Shown here one piece after another: positions 39,031 to 50,019 of a DNA stretch of 64,000 bases. A program made the position numbers and the translations under genes. The stretch is taken from contig CAWAQA010000003.1 of NCBI GenBank assembly GCA_963784065.1, forward strand, positions 310,001 through 374,000. The letters run 5' to 3'. Positions within the stretch are counted from its first letter, which is position 1. Every line of letters begins with the position of its first letter. A model generated the notes under the pieces. It saw only the letters and a program-made list of their open reading frames with translations. It made no database searches and was not told the DNA's origin. Origin of the DNA: CAWAQA01 sp963784065 (GTDB taxonomy: Bacteria > Acidobacteriota > Vicinamibacteria > Vicinamibacterales > UBA2999).

Positions 39031-40263
39031 CTAGGTGTCCGCCGCGACGCGCCTTCGCACGCGAACCTTCGTGATTCTGCGGCGCTCCACTTCGAGAACC
39101 TCAACGGCGAGGTCGCCCACCTCGAAGGTTTCACCCACGTACGGCATCCGGCCGAGGTGGGACAGCAGGTAGCCTCCCAGCGTCTCGAACCCCTCGCGTT
39201 CAATTTCGACGCCCAGCCGGCTGCCGACCTCGTCCACGCTGACCTTGCCGCTGAACACGAACGTGCCGTTGCCTTCGTCCACCACCGTCTCGGCTTCGAC
39301 ATCGTATTCGTCGCGGATCTCGCCGACGATCTCCTCGAGCAGGTCCTCGACCGTGGCGAGCCCCGCCGTTCCCCCGTACTCGTCGACGACGATGGCCATC
39401 TGCAGCTGCCGGATCTGCATCTCCTTGAGCAGCTCCGACCCGCGCTTGCTCTCCGGAACGAGATACGGCGCCCGCATGAGCGTCGTGAGCGGCGGCTCCG
39501 CCCCGGGTGGCAGCGCCACGAGATCCTTCACGTAGACGATGCCGATGATGTTGTCGAGATTGTCCCGATAGACCGGCATACGGGAGTACTGCTCCTCGCG
39601 AAAGAGCTCCCGTAACCCCTGCAGGCTGGCGTCGGCGCGAATCGCCACGATGTCGGGACGCGGCGTCATGACCTCGCGGACGACGGTCTCCGTGAAATCG
39701 ACGATCGACTGCAGCATCTCACGGCTCTCCTCCTCCGAGATCACCCCTTCTTCGTCGGCCGTTTCGGACGTGGCCGGCGTAACGGCAGACGGCTCGGCAG
39801 GGCCGTTGGCGCCGGACGCCTCGCGCTCCCCGCGGCCGTTGCTGATCCTGATGAGCGTCCGCGTCAACGGCCGAATCAGTTTCGCGATCGGCTGAAACGC
39901 CGGCAGCAGCGCGTCGAGGACTTCCTCGTGGCCGAGGCGGACGACAAGCATCGGCAGGAGGTGCTCGCAGACGATCACGAACGCGACGAGCGACACGATG
40001 AAGATGGCGACCGACCGCACGTCGTGGATGTCGCTCAGCCGCGCGATGAGCGCGCCGGCGAGCACCGTGCAGATGCCGATGAGGATGCGGACCGGAACGA
40101 AGAGCTGCAGCGGATCGTCGAGGTAGCGGCCGAGACGATCGCTGCGGCCGCCGCGCTCCGCCATCAGCCGCAGCGACAGGCGCATGAGCGCGCTGAACGC
40201 TGCCTGGATGGCGCCCAGGAACACGGTGGCGCAGCCGATCAGGAAGAGCGCAAGCGGGGTCAT
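39031..40263 (-). CDS. CorC/HlyC-type CBS-domain membrane protein
   Basis: 410 residues. N-terminal DUF21-like membrane domain (MTPLALFLIGCATVFLGAIQ and two further helices), a charged acidic linker (ATSETADEEGVISEEESREM), a CBS pair (VMTPRPDIVAIRADASLQGL, QYSRMPVYRDNLDNIIGIVY, QMAIVVDEYGGTAGLATVED) and the C-terminal CorC_HlyC domain ending with VLEVERRRITKVRVRR. Such proteins are linked to Mg2+ or Co2+ efflux and stress. It lies just after ybeY in the common phoH-ybeY-corC order, though here the partner has its own membrane domain. Frame intact. Confidence 0.9.
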   Translation of the reverse strand: MTPLALFLIGCATVFLGAIQAAFSALMRLSLRLMAERGGRSDRLGRYLDDPLQLFVPVRILIGICTVLAGALIARLSDIHDVRSVAIFIVSLVAFVIVCEHLLPMLVVRLGHEEVLDALLPAFQPIAKLIRPLTRTLIRISNGRGEREASGANGPAEPSAVTPATSETADEEGVISEEESREMLQSIVDFTETVVREVMTPRPDIVAIRADASLQGLRELFREEQYSRMPVYRDNLDNIIGIVYVKDLVALPPGAEPPLTTLMRAPYLVPESKRGSELLKEMQIRQLQMAIVVDEYGGTAGLATVEDLLEEIVGEIRDEYDVEAETVVDEGNGTFVFSGKVSVDEVGSRLGVEIEREGFETLGGYLLSHLGRMPYVGETFEVGDLAVEVLEVERRRITKVRVRRRVAADT

Positions 40264-40282
40264 AGTTGCATGGGACGGGGAC

Positions 40283-40787
40283 TCATTTCGGATATCGGAT
40301 TGACTCCCGACCCACTCGCTCGATCAGACCCTCGACCAGACCGCCGCGGCGCCGGAGCCGGCGCTCGAGCCGGGCCATCCGGCCGTCGTCGCGCTCGTGA
40401 TCATACCCAAGGAGGTGCAGCAGGCCGTGCAGCGCCAGCACCCGCAGCTCCGTCTGGAGCGAATGCCCGGCCTCCCCCGCCTGGCGCCGGGCCACGCCGC
40501 CGGCAATCACCACGTCGCCGAGAAAACCGCGTTCTCCTGACGGAAACGAGAGAACGTCGGTTGCTGCGTCCTTGCGGCGGTACTCGCGGTTCAGGGCGCG
40601 CACGCGGGCGTCGGGCACGATCGCGACGGTCAGGCTGCCGCGCGCGCGGGCCGGCGCGACGCCGGCGAGCCATGGCCCGAGCCCCGGCGCGCGGACGCCA
40701 CTCGCGGCGACGACGTCCACGGCAAGGCGGGAACGGACCGATCCGCGATCCTTCATCCCCGATCCCCGGGGCGGGCGAGAGTCGCCC

Positions 40788-40795
<8 letters not shown>
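40283..40795 (-). CDS. ybeY: Endoribonuclease YbeY
   Basis: 170 residues if the ATG at 40795 is used, which overlaps the phoH stop by 8 bp; an internal Met at 40756 (MKDRGSVRSRLAVDV) may be the real start because the first 13 residues are unlike the family. The zinc signature HGLLHLLGYDHERDDG (HxxxHxxxxxH) is complete, with the upstream TDVLSFPSGE motif. YbeY trims rRNA and supports 30S quality control. The order phoH-ybeY-CBS protein is the usual one. Confidence 0.93.
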
Positions 40796-41744
<949 letters not shown>

Positions 41745-41747
41745 GAC

Positions 41748-41842
41748 GGTCTGCAGTCTACGGTCTACGGTCTCCGGTCCACGATCGTCGGTCGCAACCA
41801 GCGGGTTCCTACCGTCGGACCGGAGACCGGAGACCGGAGACT
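41748..41842. repeat. GGTCTCC-heptamer inverted element with conserved loop (copy D2)
   Basis: Left arm 41748-41780 (GTCTACGGTCTACGGTCTCC within it) and right arm 41817-41842 (GGACCGGAGACCGGAGACCG...) pair almost perfectly. The loop contains GGTCGCAACCAGCGGGTTCC, similar to D1 and D3. It fills the gap between phoH and aspS. Confidence 0.88.
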
Positions 41843-43612
41843 TCATATCTTGAGATGCAGCTCCTTCAGCTGCTTGGCGTCCACCGGCGACGGCGCGTCG
41901 GTCATCAGGTCCACGGCGGCCGCCGTCTTCGGGAACGCCATGACCTCGCGGATGGAGCTCTCGCCCGAAAGGATGGCAATCATGCGGTCCAGGCCGAGCG
42001 CGATCCCGCCGTGCGGCGGCGTTCCGTATTCGAGCGCCTCGAGAAAGAAGCCGAAACGGGCCCGCGCGTCCTCCTCGCTGATGTTGAGCAGCGTGAAAAT
42101 GCGGCTCTGCATCGTCGCATCGTGAATACGGATGCTGCCGCCGCCGATCTCGCTGCCGTTCAGGACCAGATCGTAAGCCTTGGCGCGCGCCGCGCCCGGG
42201 TCGGAATCGAGCTTGTCCATGTCGGCGTCGAGCGGGGAGGTGAACGGGTGATGCATGGCGGTGTAGCGCCTGGCCTCGGGGTCCCACTCCAGCAACGGAA
42301 AGTCCACGACCCAGGTAAACGCGTACTCGTCCGGGTTGAGGAGCCCCGCTTTCTTCGCGATGTTCAGGCGCAGCTGGCCCAGCAGCTTCGACGTGGCATC
42401 CGGCTCCCCTGCCGCAACCAGAAGGATTTCGCCATTGCCCGTGGACGTCGCGTCGAGCATCTGCCGGACACCTTCTTCGCCCAGCGCTTTCGTGATGGAG
42501 CTCGTCATCGTCCCGTCGTCGGCGCGGCGGGCCCAGATGAGACCGGCGGCGCCGAGCTGTTTCGCCTGGTCGACGATGCCGTCTACCTCGCTGCGCGAGT
42601 AGCCGCCGGCGTTCCTGATCACGAACCCGCGGACGGTGCCGCCCTTGCCCACGATCTCCTTGAAGACGCGGAAGCTGGATTCGCGAAAGAGCTCCCGCAT
42701 GTCCTGGATCGGCATGCCGGGCCGGAGGTCCGGTTTGTCGGACCCATATTTCGCCATCGCCTCCGAGTACGGCATCCGCTGGAAGGGCGTCTGGATCTCC
42801 TTGCCGATCGCCGCGAAGATCTCGCGCATCAGCGGCTCGATGATGCCGAAGATCGTCCCCGGCTGCGCGAACGACACCTCGACGTCCACTTGCGTGAACT
42901 CGGGCTGCCGATCGGCGCGGAGGTCCTCGTCGCGGAAGCACTTGCAGATCTGCACGTAGCGGTCCATGCCCGCGATCATCAGGATCTGCTTGAAGAGCTG
43001 CGGCGACTGCGGCAGCGCATAGAACTCTCCCGGGTGCACACGGCTCGGCACGAGGTAGTCGCGCGCCCCTTCGGGCGTGGACTTGCCGAGAATCGGCGTC
43101 TCGATTTCGAGGAACCCGTTCCTGTCGAAGTACTGCCGGACGATCGACGTCACACGGTGGCGCAGGACGATGTTGTTCTGCAGCCGCGGCCGGCGCAGGT
43201 CCAGATATCGGTACTTGAGGCGGACGTCTTCCGACACCGGGCTCTCGTCGGCGACCGGGAAGGGCGGTGTCTTCGCCTCGTTGAGGATCGAGAGCTGGCG
43301 GACGACGACTTCGACCTCGCCGGTCGCGAGCTTCGGGTTGACCGTCTCGGCGGAGCGGCGCTGGACGTGCCCCGTCACCCCCACGATGTACTCCGATCGG
43401 AGCCGCTTCGCCTTGGTCATCAGCGCCTCCTCGTCCTTGTCGAAGACGACCTGCGTGATGCCGCCGCGATCGCGAATGTCGACGAAGAGGAGGCCGCCGA
43501 GATCGCGGACACGATGGACCCACCCGAGCAGCACCACGTCGGCGCCGACGTCGGCGGCGCGCAGGGCGCCGCAGGTGTGGGTCCGCGTCAAATCACCAAG
43601 TTGCTCAGCCAC
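41843..43612 (-). CDS. aspS: Aspartyl-tRNA synthetase
   Basis: 589 residues, bacterial-type length. OB-fold anticodon domain (TCGALRAADVGADVVLLGWV), class II motif 1 region, motif 2 in FRDEDLRADRQPEFTQVDVE, the bacterial insertion (GAD-like) domain around KLLGQLRLNIAKKAGLLNPD, and motif 3 GGIALGLDRMIAILSGESSI. Charges tRNA-Asp, or both Asp and Asn if non-discriminating; the window does not show the amidotransferase genes needed to decide. Its 5' end overlaps the hisS 3' end by 25 bp. Frame intact. Confidence 0.96.
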   Translation of the reverse strand: MAEQLGDLTRTHTCGALRAADVGADVVLLGWVHRVRDLGGLLFVDIRDRGGITQVVFDKDEEALMTKAKRLRSEYIVGVTGHVQRRSAETVNPKLATGEVEVVVRQLSILNEAKTPPFPVADESPVSEDVRLKYRYLDLRRPRLQNNIVLRHRVTSIVRQYFDRNGFLEIETPILGKSTPEGARDYLVPSRVHPGEFYALPQSPQLFKQILMIAGMDRYVQICKCFRDEDLRADRQPEFTQVDVEVSFAQPGTIFGIIEPLMREIFAAIGKEIQTPFQRMPYSEAMAKYGSDKPDLRPGMPIQDMRELFRESSFRVFKEIVGKGGTVRGFVIRNAGGYSRSEVDGIVDQAKQLGAAGLIWARRADDGTMTSSITKALGEEGVRQMLDATSTGNGEILLVAAGEPDATSKLLGQLRLNIAKKAGLLNPDEYAFTWVVDFPLLEWDPEARRYTAMHHPFTSPLDADMDKLDSDPGAARAKAYDLVLNGSEIGGGSIRIHDATMQSRIFTLLNISEEDARARFGFFLEALEYGTPPHGGIALGLDRMIAILSGESSIREVMAFPKTAAAVDLMTDAPSPVDAKQLKELHLKI

Positions 43613-44940
43613 GTTGCCTCAGTGTCTCGACGAATCGCCGCTCCGGCCGCGGACTGGTCGTAGGTTGCCTGGGTCTGCGCGGCCAGGTTCTTCACGGTGA
43701 CGGTACCGCCCTTGATTTCGTCCTCGCCGAGCAGCGCCACGAACGGAATGCCCCGCCCGTCAGCGTACTTGATCTGTTTGCCAATCTTGTCGGCGTCCGG
43801 GTAGACCAGCACGCGCAGCCCCTGCCCGCGCAACGTGGCGGCGACGCGCATCGCGGCGGCGGCGCTCGACGCATCGAAGGTCGCGACCATGACGTCGGCG
43901 GGCGTCATCGCGAGCGAGGCGGGAAACATGTTCCGCTCGCCCATGACGACCAGGATCCGCTCCAGCCCCAGCGAAAAGCCGCAGGCGGGGATGTTCTGCC
44001 CGAGGAACATCCCGACCAGGTTGTCGTAGCGCCCGCCGCCGCCAAGGCTGCCGGCCAGGTCGGCCACGTTGATCTCCATGATCGCGCCCGTGTAGTACGA
44101 CAACCCGCGGGCGAGGCTCACGTCCACCTTGATCTTGCCGGCGGCGCTCGTGCCTCCGGCCAACGCGCGAATCTGCCGGAGGTTCTCCAGCGCGGCGCGT
44201 CCGCCCGCGTCGTCGCCGACGAAGCCGGCGATGCGCTCCAGATCGACTTCGGCCGCGCTCGTCTGGAACATCTGCAGAAGGGCAGACGCCGACGTCGCCT
44301 CGATGCCACGCTCGTTCAGCTCCCTCGCAACTCCCTCGGGCCCGATCTTGTCGAGCTTGTCGAGCGCGACCAGCGCGGGCCCGTGCAGGTCCAGGGCCAC
44401 TCCCGCCGCGGCCAGCAGCGACGCGAGCAGCTGCCGGTGGTTGATGCGAATCACGAAATCGTCGAACCCGAGCTCCGTCAGCGCATCCGACACCGCCGCG
44501 CACAACTCGGCTTCCACGACCGGCGAATTCGATCCGAGCGCGTCGACGTCGCACTGGTAGAACTCGCGAAAGCGTCCGCGCGCGGGACGATCCGCCCGCC
44601 AGACCGGCTGAATCTGGTAGCGCTTGAACAGGCGCGGCAGCCTGGCCTGGTACTGCGCCACCACGCGGGCCAGCGGCACCGTCAGGTCGTAGCGCAGCGC
44701 GAGATCCGCCTGGCCGGTGGCCTCGTGCTCGCCGCGCTTCAGGATCTTGAAAATGAGCTGGTTGCCCTCATCTCCATACTTCCCCATCAGCGTTTCGAGG
44801 TTCTCGACCGCGGGCGACTCCAGCGGTTCGAAGCCATAGCGCTCGTAGACCCGCTTGATGACGCCGATGACATGCTCGCGCCGCCGCACGTCCTCCGGAA
44901 GGAAGTCGCGCATCCCGCGCGCCGGTTCTGTACGTGCCAT
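43588..44940 (-). CDS. hisS: Histidyl-tRNA synthetase
   Basis: 450 residues. Class II core: motif 2 RYQIQPVWRADRPARGRFRE followed by FYQCDVDALG, the histidine motif A region LARGLSYYTGAIMEI, GGGGRYDNLVGMFLGQNIPA and CGFSLGLERIL (motif 3). The C-terminal anticodon domain shows VLVYPDADKIGKQIKYADGR. The N-terminus RGMRDFLPEDVRRREHVIGV is standard. hisS-aspS adjacency with overlap suggests one transcript. Frame intact. Confidence 0.96.
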   Translation of the reverse strand: MARTEPARGMRDFLPEDVRRREHVIGVIKRVYERYGFEPLESPAVENLETLMGKYGDEGNQLIFKILKRGEHEATGQADLALRYDLTVPLARVVAQYQARLPRLFKRYQIQPVWRADRPARGRFREFYQCDVDALGSNSPVVEAELCAAVSDALTELGFDDFVIRINHRQLLASLLAAAGVALDLHGPALVALDKLDKIGPEGVARELNERGIEATSASALLQMFQTSAAEVDLERIAGFVGDDAGGRAALENLRQIRALAGGTSAAGKIKVDVSLARGLSYYTGAIMEINVADLAGSLGGGGRYDNLVGMFLGQNIPACGFSLGLERILVVMGERNMFPASLAMTPADVMVATFDASSAAAAMRVAATLRGQGLRVLVYPDADKIGKQIKYADGRGIPFVALLGEDEIKGGTVTVKNLAAQTQATYDQSAAGAAIRRDTEATWLSNLVI

Positions 44941-44948
44941 ATGGGCGG

Positions 44949-45470
44949 TTACGCCGGCGTGCTCTCGGACGGAAACTGGAGACGGTGGCGCACGTAATTG
45001 TCCGCGTACCAGTTGATGGACGCGTCCTCCTCCGGCGTCAGCGCCCGCCGCACCTTCCCCGGCAGGCCCATCACCATCGATCCGGGCGGGACGACGAAGC
45101 GTTCGGGCACCAGGGCGCCGGCGGCGACGATCGAGCCGGTGCCGATACGGCAGCCGTTCAGCAGGATGGCCCCCATGCCGATCAGGCAGCGGTCTTCGAT
45201 GGTGGCGCCGTGCAACACCGCACTGTGTCCAACGGTCACGTTGTCGCCGATGATCGTCGGATTCGTCTCGCGCATGACGTGGACTACCGTCAGGTCCTGG
45301 ATGTTCGTGCGCGCGCCAATCCGGATCTGATTCACGTCGCCGCGCATCACGACGTTCATCCAGACACTGCTTTCCGCCCCGATGTGGACGTCACCGATGA
45401 CCTGGGCGCTGACGTCGACAAACGCCGACGGGTGGACCGTGGGGGTGATGGACTGGTACCGGCGAATCAC
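44949..45470 (-). CDS. Gamma-carbonic-anhydrase-like left-handed beta-helix protein
   Basis: 173 residues of hexapeptide repeats: PTVHPSAFVDVSAQVIGDVH, AESSVWMNVVMRGDVNQIRI, ARTNIQDLTVVHVMRETNPT and TVGHSAVLHGATIEDRCLIG. The three zinc His positions of gamma carbonic anhydrases correspond to VHVMRE, VGHSAVLHG. The catalytic Glu loop is short, as in YrdA/PaaY-like proteins. It probably forms a zinc-bound trimer; carbonic anhydrase activity is possible but often weak in this group. It lies between dcd and hisS on the same strand with 7-8 bp gaps. Confidence 0.85.
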   Translation of the reverse strand: MIRRYQSITPTVHPSAFVDVSAQVIGDVHIGAESSVWMNVVMRGDVNQIRIGARTNIQDLTVVHVMRETNPTIIGDNVTVGHSAVLHGATIEDRCLIGMGAILLNGCRIGTGSIVAAGALVPERFVVPPGSMVMGLPGKVRRALTPEEDASINWYADNYVRHRLQFPSESTPA

Positions 45471-45477
45471 CTTGAAA

Positions 45478-46035
45478 TTATAGCCGTGGCAGCGTCAACC
45501 CCTGCTGCCGCTGGTACTTGCCCTTCTTGTCGGCGTACGAGACCTCGCAGGGCTCGTCGCCCTGGAAGAACAACACCTGGGAAATCCCCTCGTTGGCATA
45601 GACCTTCGCCGGCAAGGGCGTGGTGTTCGAGATCTCCAGCGTGACGAATCCCTCCCACTCGGGCTCGAACGGCGTGACGTTCACGATCAGACCGCATCGC
45701 GCGTAGGTGGACTTGCCGACGCAGACCGTCAGCACGTCGCGCGGGATGCGGAAGTACTCGATCGTCTTCGCCAGCGCGAACGAGTTCGGCGGGATGATGC
45801 ACACGTCCGCCTTGACGTCGACGAACGATCGCGCGTCGAAGTTCTTGGGATCCACCACCGTGCTGTTGATGTTGGTGAACACCTTGAACTCGTCGGCGAC
45901 GCGGATGTCATAGCCGTACGACGACAGGCCATAGGAGATCACGCCGTCACGCACCTGCCGATCCTCGAACGGCTCGATCATCCCGTGCTCGAGCGCCATC
46001 TTCCTGATCCAGCGGTCTGCTTTAATTGATGGCAC
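45478..46035 (-). CDS. dcd: dCTP deaminase
   Basis: 185 residues. Trimeric dUTPase-fold enzyme making dUTP from dCTP. Diagnostic stretches: GYDIRVADEFKVFTN, PPNSFALAKTIEYFRIPRDV, the catalytic SxxARxG reading GKSTYARCGLIVNVTPFEPE, the WEGFVTLEISNTTPLPAKVY block and ISQVLFF. The conserved Glu in FVTLEISNT and the Arg/Ser of the active site are present. Followed by the gamma-CA-like gene 7 bp downstream. Frame intact. Confidence 0.95.
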   Translation of the reverse strand: MPSIKADRWIRKMALEHGMIEPFEDRQVRDGVISYGLSSYGYDIRVADEFKVFTNINSTVVDPKNFDARSFVDVKADVCIIPPNSFALAKTIEYFRIPRDVLTVCVGKSTYARCGLIVNVTPFEPEWEGFVTLEISNTTPLPAKVYANEGISQVLFFQGDEPCEVSYADKKGKYQRQQGLTLPRL

Positions 46036-46036
46036 G

Positions 46037-46331
46037 GACCCGGGCTCCGGGCTGCAGGCTACGGTCTTCGGTCCCGATTCTCATCGCCTGCTCAGGAACA
46101 TCATGATCAACGTCAGCACGATACTGGCAAGGATCGAGGACGTCAGTGGAAAGTAGAACGAGAAGTTGCCCCTCCGAATCGTGAAGTCGCCGGGCAAGCG
46201 TCCGATCGGCACGCCAAGCGTGATCGAGCAAGACCGACGCCGCGCGATCAGGATGCCGATGACGATGAGCAGCACGTCCCATCGAAGCTTCCATCCAGGA
46301 CCGAGCCCGGAGCCCGGAGACCGGAGCCCGT
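46037..46331. repeat. GGGCTCC-heptamer arms in inverted orientation flanking the DUF2905 gene
   Basis: Arm 46041-46075 (CGGGCTCCGGGCTGCAGGCT...) and arm 46297-46331 (...GAGCCCGGAGCCCGGAGACC...) are ~34 bp inverted copies with only a few mismatches, on either side of the small ORF at 46081-46275. The layout is that of a ~295 bp cassette with inverted ends, unlike the other copies whose loops are 20-60 bp. Confidence 0.75.
46081..46275 (-). CDS. Small membrane protein, DUF2905 family
   Basis: 64 residues from a non-ATG or GTG/CTG-type start near 46275. The family core GRLPGDFTIRRGNFSFYFPL followed by TSSILASIVLTLIMMFLSRR is clear. The N-terminal helix LLIVIGILIA then reads RRRSCSITLGVPI, where the family has hydrophobic residues, so two compensating frame slips near 46225-46250 are likely. 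Predicted two-helix inner-membrane protein of unknown role. It is bracketed by inverted heptamer arms (46037-46331), between dcd and ndk. Confidence 0.7.
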   Translation of the reverse strand: MLLIVIGILIARRRSCSITLGVPIGRLPGDFTIRRGNFSFYFPLTSSILASIVLTLIMMFLSRR

Positions 46332-46332
46332 C

Positions 46333-46746
46333 TCAGATCAGCTCCATCCCCCTGAAGAAGTAGCTCAGTTCGAAGGCCGCCGTCTCGGGGGCGTCCGATC
46401 CGTGCGTGGCGTTCCTGCCGATCGACTCGCCGAAATCCTTGCGCAGCGTGCCGGCGTCGGCCTTGGCCGGGTCGGTCGCGCCCATGGTGTCGCGCCACTT
46501 CTTGATGGCGTCGGGCGCCTCGAGCGCCAGCAGGACGCAGGGGCCCGACGCCATGAACTCGGTGAGCTCGCCGAAGAACGGCCGCTCGCGGTGCACCGCG
46601 TAAAACCCTTCGGCTTCCTTCCTGGTCAGGTGTTGCAGCCGCATCGCCTTGACGGTGAAGCCCGCCTCCTCGATGCGCGACAGGATCTTGCCGGCGAGCC
46701 GGCGCGACACGGCGTCCGGCTTGATGATGGCGAATGTACGTTCCAT
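46333..46746 (-). CDS. ndk: Nucleoside diphosphate kinase
   Basis: 137 residues. Starts MERTFAIIKPDAVSRRLAGK, contains the RPFFGELTEFMASGP stretch and the phosphohistidine motif in GRNATHGSDAPETAAFELSY (NxxHGSD). Balances NTP pools by gamma-phosphate transfer. Family-typical length, frame intact. It is followed by the DUF2905 cassette and preceded by a GGCAGCC heptamer element that separates it from sucD. Confidence 0.97.
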   Translation of the reverse strand: MERTFAIIKPDAVSRRLAGKILSRIEEAGFTVKAMRLQHLTRKEAEGFYAVHRERPFFGELTEFMASGPCVLLALEAPDAIKKWRDTMGATDPAKADAGTLRKDFGESIGRNATHGSDAPETAAFELSYFFRGMELI

Positions 46747-46759
46747 CTGTTCCTTGTCC

Positions 46760-46877
46760 CGCCGGCAGCCGGCAGCTGGCAGTGTACTTTGCTGACAATG
46801 AAGTGCCGGTGAAACACGCGCCGTCGTACACGAACGCCGGTATTTCCAACTGACTGCCGGCTGCCGCTACCCGCTAT
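46760..46877. repeat. GGCAGCC-heptamer inverted element
   Basis: Left arm 46761-46784 (GCCGGCAGCCGGCAGCTGGC...) and right arm 46849-46875 (AACTGACTGCCGGCTGCCGC...) are inverted, with a ~65 bp loop, in the gap between ndk and sucD. Confidence 0.78.
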
Positions 46878-47747
46878 CTTCCCAGCGCCTCTCGCATCTT
46901 CCTGCCCATGTCCGCCGGACTCTTCACCACGTGGACGCCCGCTCTCGACAGCGCGTCCATCTTCTCGGCCGCCGTGCCCTGCCCGCCCGCGATGATCGCG
47001 CCGGCGTGACCCATGCGGCGTCCCGGCGGAGCGGTCTGGCCGGCGATGAAGCCGACGACCGGCTTCTTGAACTCGCGCGCGATCCAGGCGGCGGCATCCT
47101 GTTCCGCCGAGCCGCCGATCTCGCCGATCATGATGACCGCCTCGGTCTCCGGGTCCGCCGCAAACAGCGTCAGGGCGTCGATGTAGTTCGTGCCGATCAG
47201 CGGGTCGCCGCCGATCCCGATACAGGTCGTCTGGCCCAGTCCCTCTTTCGACAGCTGGTGAATGGCCTCGTAGGTCAGCGTGCCGCTCTTCGACACGATC
47301 CCGACGCTGCCTTCCCTGACGATGTTGTGCGGGATGATGCCCGCCTTCCCCTTGCCCGCCGAAATGATTCCCGGGCAGTTCGGGCCGATGAGCCGCGTCG
47401 GCGTGTCCTCCATGAACGTCAGCGCCTTCATCATGTCCACGACCGGGATCCCCTCGGTGATCGCGACGGCGAGCGGGATCCTGGCGTCCGCCGCCTCCAT
47501 GATCGCGTCGGCCGCAAACGGCGGCGGCACGAAGATGACCGTGGCATTCGCGCCGGTCTCGCGGATCGCGTCGTGGACGCTGTTGAAGATCGGCCAGCCC
47601 TCGTGCGTCGTCCCGCCCTTGCCCGGCGTCACGCCGCCGACGACCGTTCGTGCCGTAGGCCTGCGCGGCCTTCGCGTGGAACGTGCCCTCGCGGCCCGTC
47701 AGCCCCTGGACGATGAGCCGCGTGTTCGTGTCGAGAAGTACTGCCAT
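46874..47747 (-). CDS. sucD: Succinate-CoA ligase alpha subunit (one frame change)
   Basis: About 291 residues. Start MAVLLDTNTRLIVQGLTGRE at 47747. The CoA-binding domain includes GGVTPGKGGTTHEGWPIFNS, and the catalytic phosphohistidine is in GHAGAIIAGGQGTAAEK. Other blocks: RLIGPNCPGIISAGKGKAGI, GIVSKSGTLTYEAIHQLSKE and IGEIGGSAEQDAAAW. The frame breaks near 47645, where CACGAACGG is read for CACGACGG. This is the only break in the 37.5-58 kb stretch besides lapB. TCA-cycle enzyme with sucC 58 bp upstream. Confidence 0.94.
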
Positions 47748-47769
47748 GTGCTCCTGTCAGGCAACCTGT

Positions 47770-47796
47770 AGGGCGGGTCCTCCTGGACCCGCCGGG
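47770..47796. repeat. REP-like hairpin between sucD and sucC
   Basis: GGGCGGGTCCTCCTGGACCC followed by GCCGGG, a stable stem preceded by TGTA as in the REP array at 37265. It could also work as an mRNA processing or stability element between the two subunit genes. Confidence 0.65.
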
Positions 47797-47805
47797 TGTC
47801 TGCGT

Positions 47806-48975
<1,170 letters not shown>

Positions 48976-49017
48976 GACGTGTGAGGCTCCAGCGCGTTGG
49001 GAATCGAGCAATGTTAC

Positions 49018-49092
49018 TCCGGGCTCCGGGCTACGGGTTCCGGGCTACGGGTTCGCGCGGAGTGCCACGGGCCCGAAGTCCGGAGGCCGGCA
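49018..49092. repeat. GGGCTCC/GGGCTAC-heptamer element
   Basis: Left arm 49019-49053 (CGGGCTCCGGGCTACGGGTT...) and a weaker inverted arm 49070-49090 (GGGCCCGAAGTCCGGAGGCC...) lie between sucC and mdh. Confidence 0.7.
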
Positions 49093-50019
49093 CTACATTC
49101 CGATGACGTCCACCAGTTCCTTGACGGCGGCGGCGGACTTCTTCAGCGCGGCATCCTCTTCCGGCGTCAGGGTAATCTGGATGATCTCCTCGAGGCCTCT
49201 CGCGCCGACCTTGACCGGCACGCCGACGAACAGATCGCGAATCCCGTACTCACCCTGCAGGTAGACCGAACAGGGCAGGATCTTCTTCTTGTCCCTGAGA
49301 ATCGCCTCGACCATTTGCGTGGCCGCGGCGCCAGGCGCGTACCACGCGCTCGTCCCGACGAGCTTCGTGATCTCGGCGCCGCCGTTGGCCGTGCGCGTCG
49401 AGATGGCATCGATCTTCTCCTTCGACAGGAGATCGGTGATCGGAATCCCGGCGACCGTCGAGTACCGAGGGAGCGGCACCATCGTGTCGCCGTGGCCGCC
49501 GAGGACGAACGAGTGGACGTTCTCGACCGAGACGTTGAGCTCCATCGCGATGAAGGTGCTCATACGTGCCGAGTCGAGCACGCCCGCCATGCCGAGGATC
49601 CGTTCACGCGGAAACTTCGTGAGCCTGTAGAGCGCCTGGGCCATCGCGTCGAGCGGGTTCGCGACCGGGATGATGATGGCGTCCGGACAATGCTCCACGA
49701 CCTTCGGCGCGATGCTCTTCATGATGTCGAAGTTGTCGCGCACGAGGTCGTCGCGGCTCATGCCGGGCTTGCGCGGTTTGCCCGAGGTGATCACGACGAT
49801 GTCCGATCCCGCCGCCGGACCCCAGTCGCCGCCTCCGATCACGCGCACGTCGGAACCGATGATCGGACACGTCTCGTAGATGTCGAGCGCGATGCCCGCA
49901 GCCTTCTGATCGGCGATGTCGATGATGACGACGTCGGCGAGCTCCTTCTCAGCGATCGAGCGCGCCACCGTGGCGCCCACGTTGCCGGCGCCGCCTACCA
50001 CTGTCACTTTGCGTTTCAT
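49093..50019 (-). CDS. mdh: Malate dehydrogenase (LDH-like type)
   Basis: 308 residues. NAD-binding start MKRKVTVVGGAGNVGATVAR, the Asp of DVVIIDIADQKAAGIALDIY that prefers NAD, SGKPRKPGMSRDDLVRDNFD (substrate loop with Arg), PVANPLDAMAQAL, and the catalytic His in FVLGGHGDTMVPLPRYSTVA. The loop sequence RKPGMSRDDL and length fit the LDH-like malate dehydrogenases of many bacteria rather than lactate dehydrogenase. Heads the mdh-sucC-sucD run. Frame intact. Confidence 0.95.
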   Translation of the reverse strand: MKRKVTVVGGAGNVGATVARSIAEKELADVVIIDIADQKAAGIALDIYETCPIIGSDVRVIGGGDWGPAAGSDIVVITSGKPRKPGMSRDDLVRDNFDIMKSIAPKVVEHCPDAIIIPVANPLDAMAQALYRLTKFPRERILGMAGVLDSARMSTFIAMELNVSVENVHSFVLGGHGDTMVPLPRYSTVAGIPITDLLSKEKIDAISTRTANGGAEITKLVGTSAWYAPGAAATQMVEAILRDKKKILPCSVYLQGEYGIRDLFVGVPVKVGARGLEEIIQITLTPEEDAALKKSAAAVKELVDVIGM

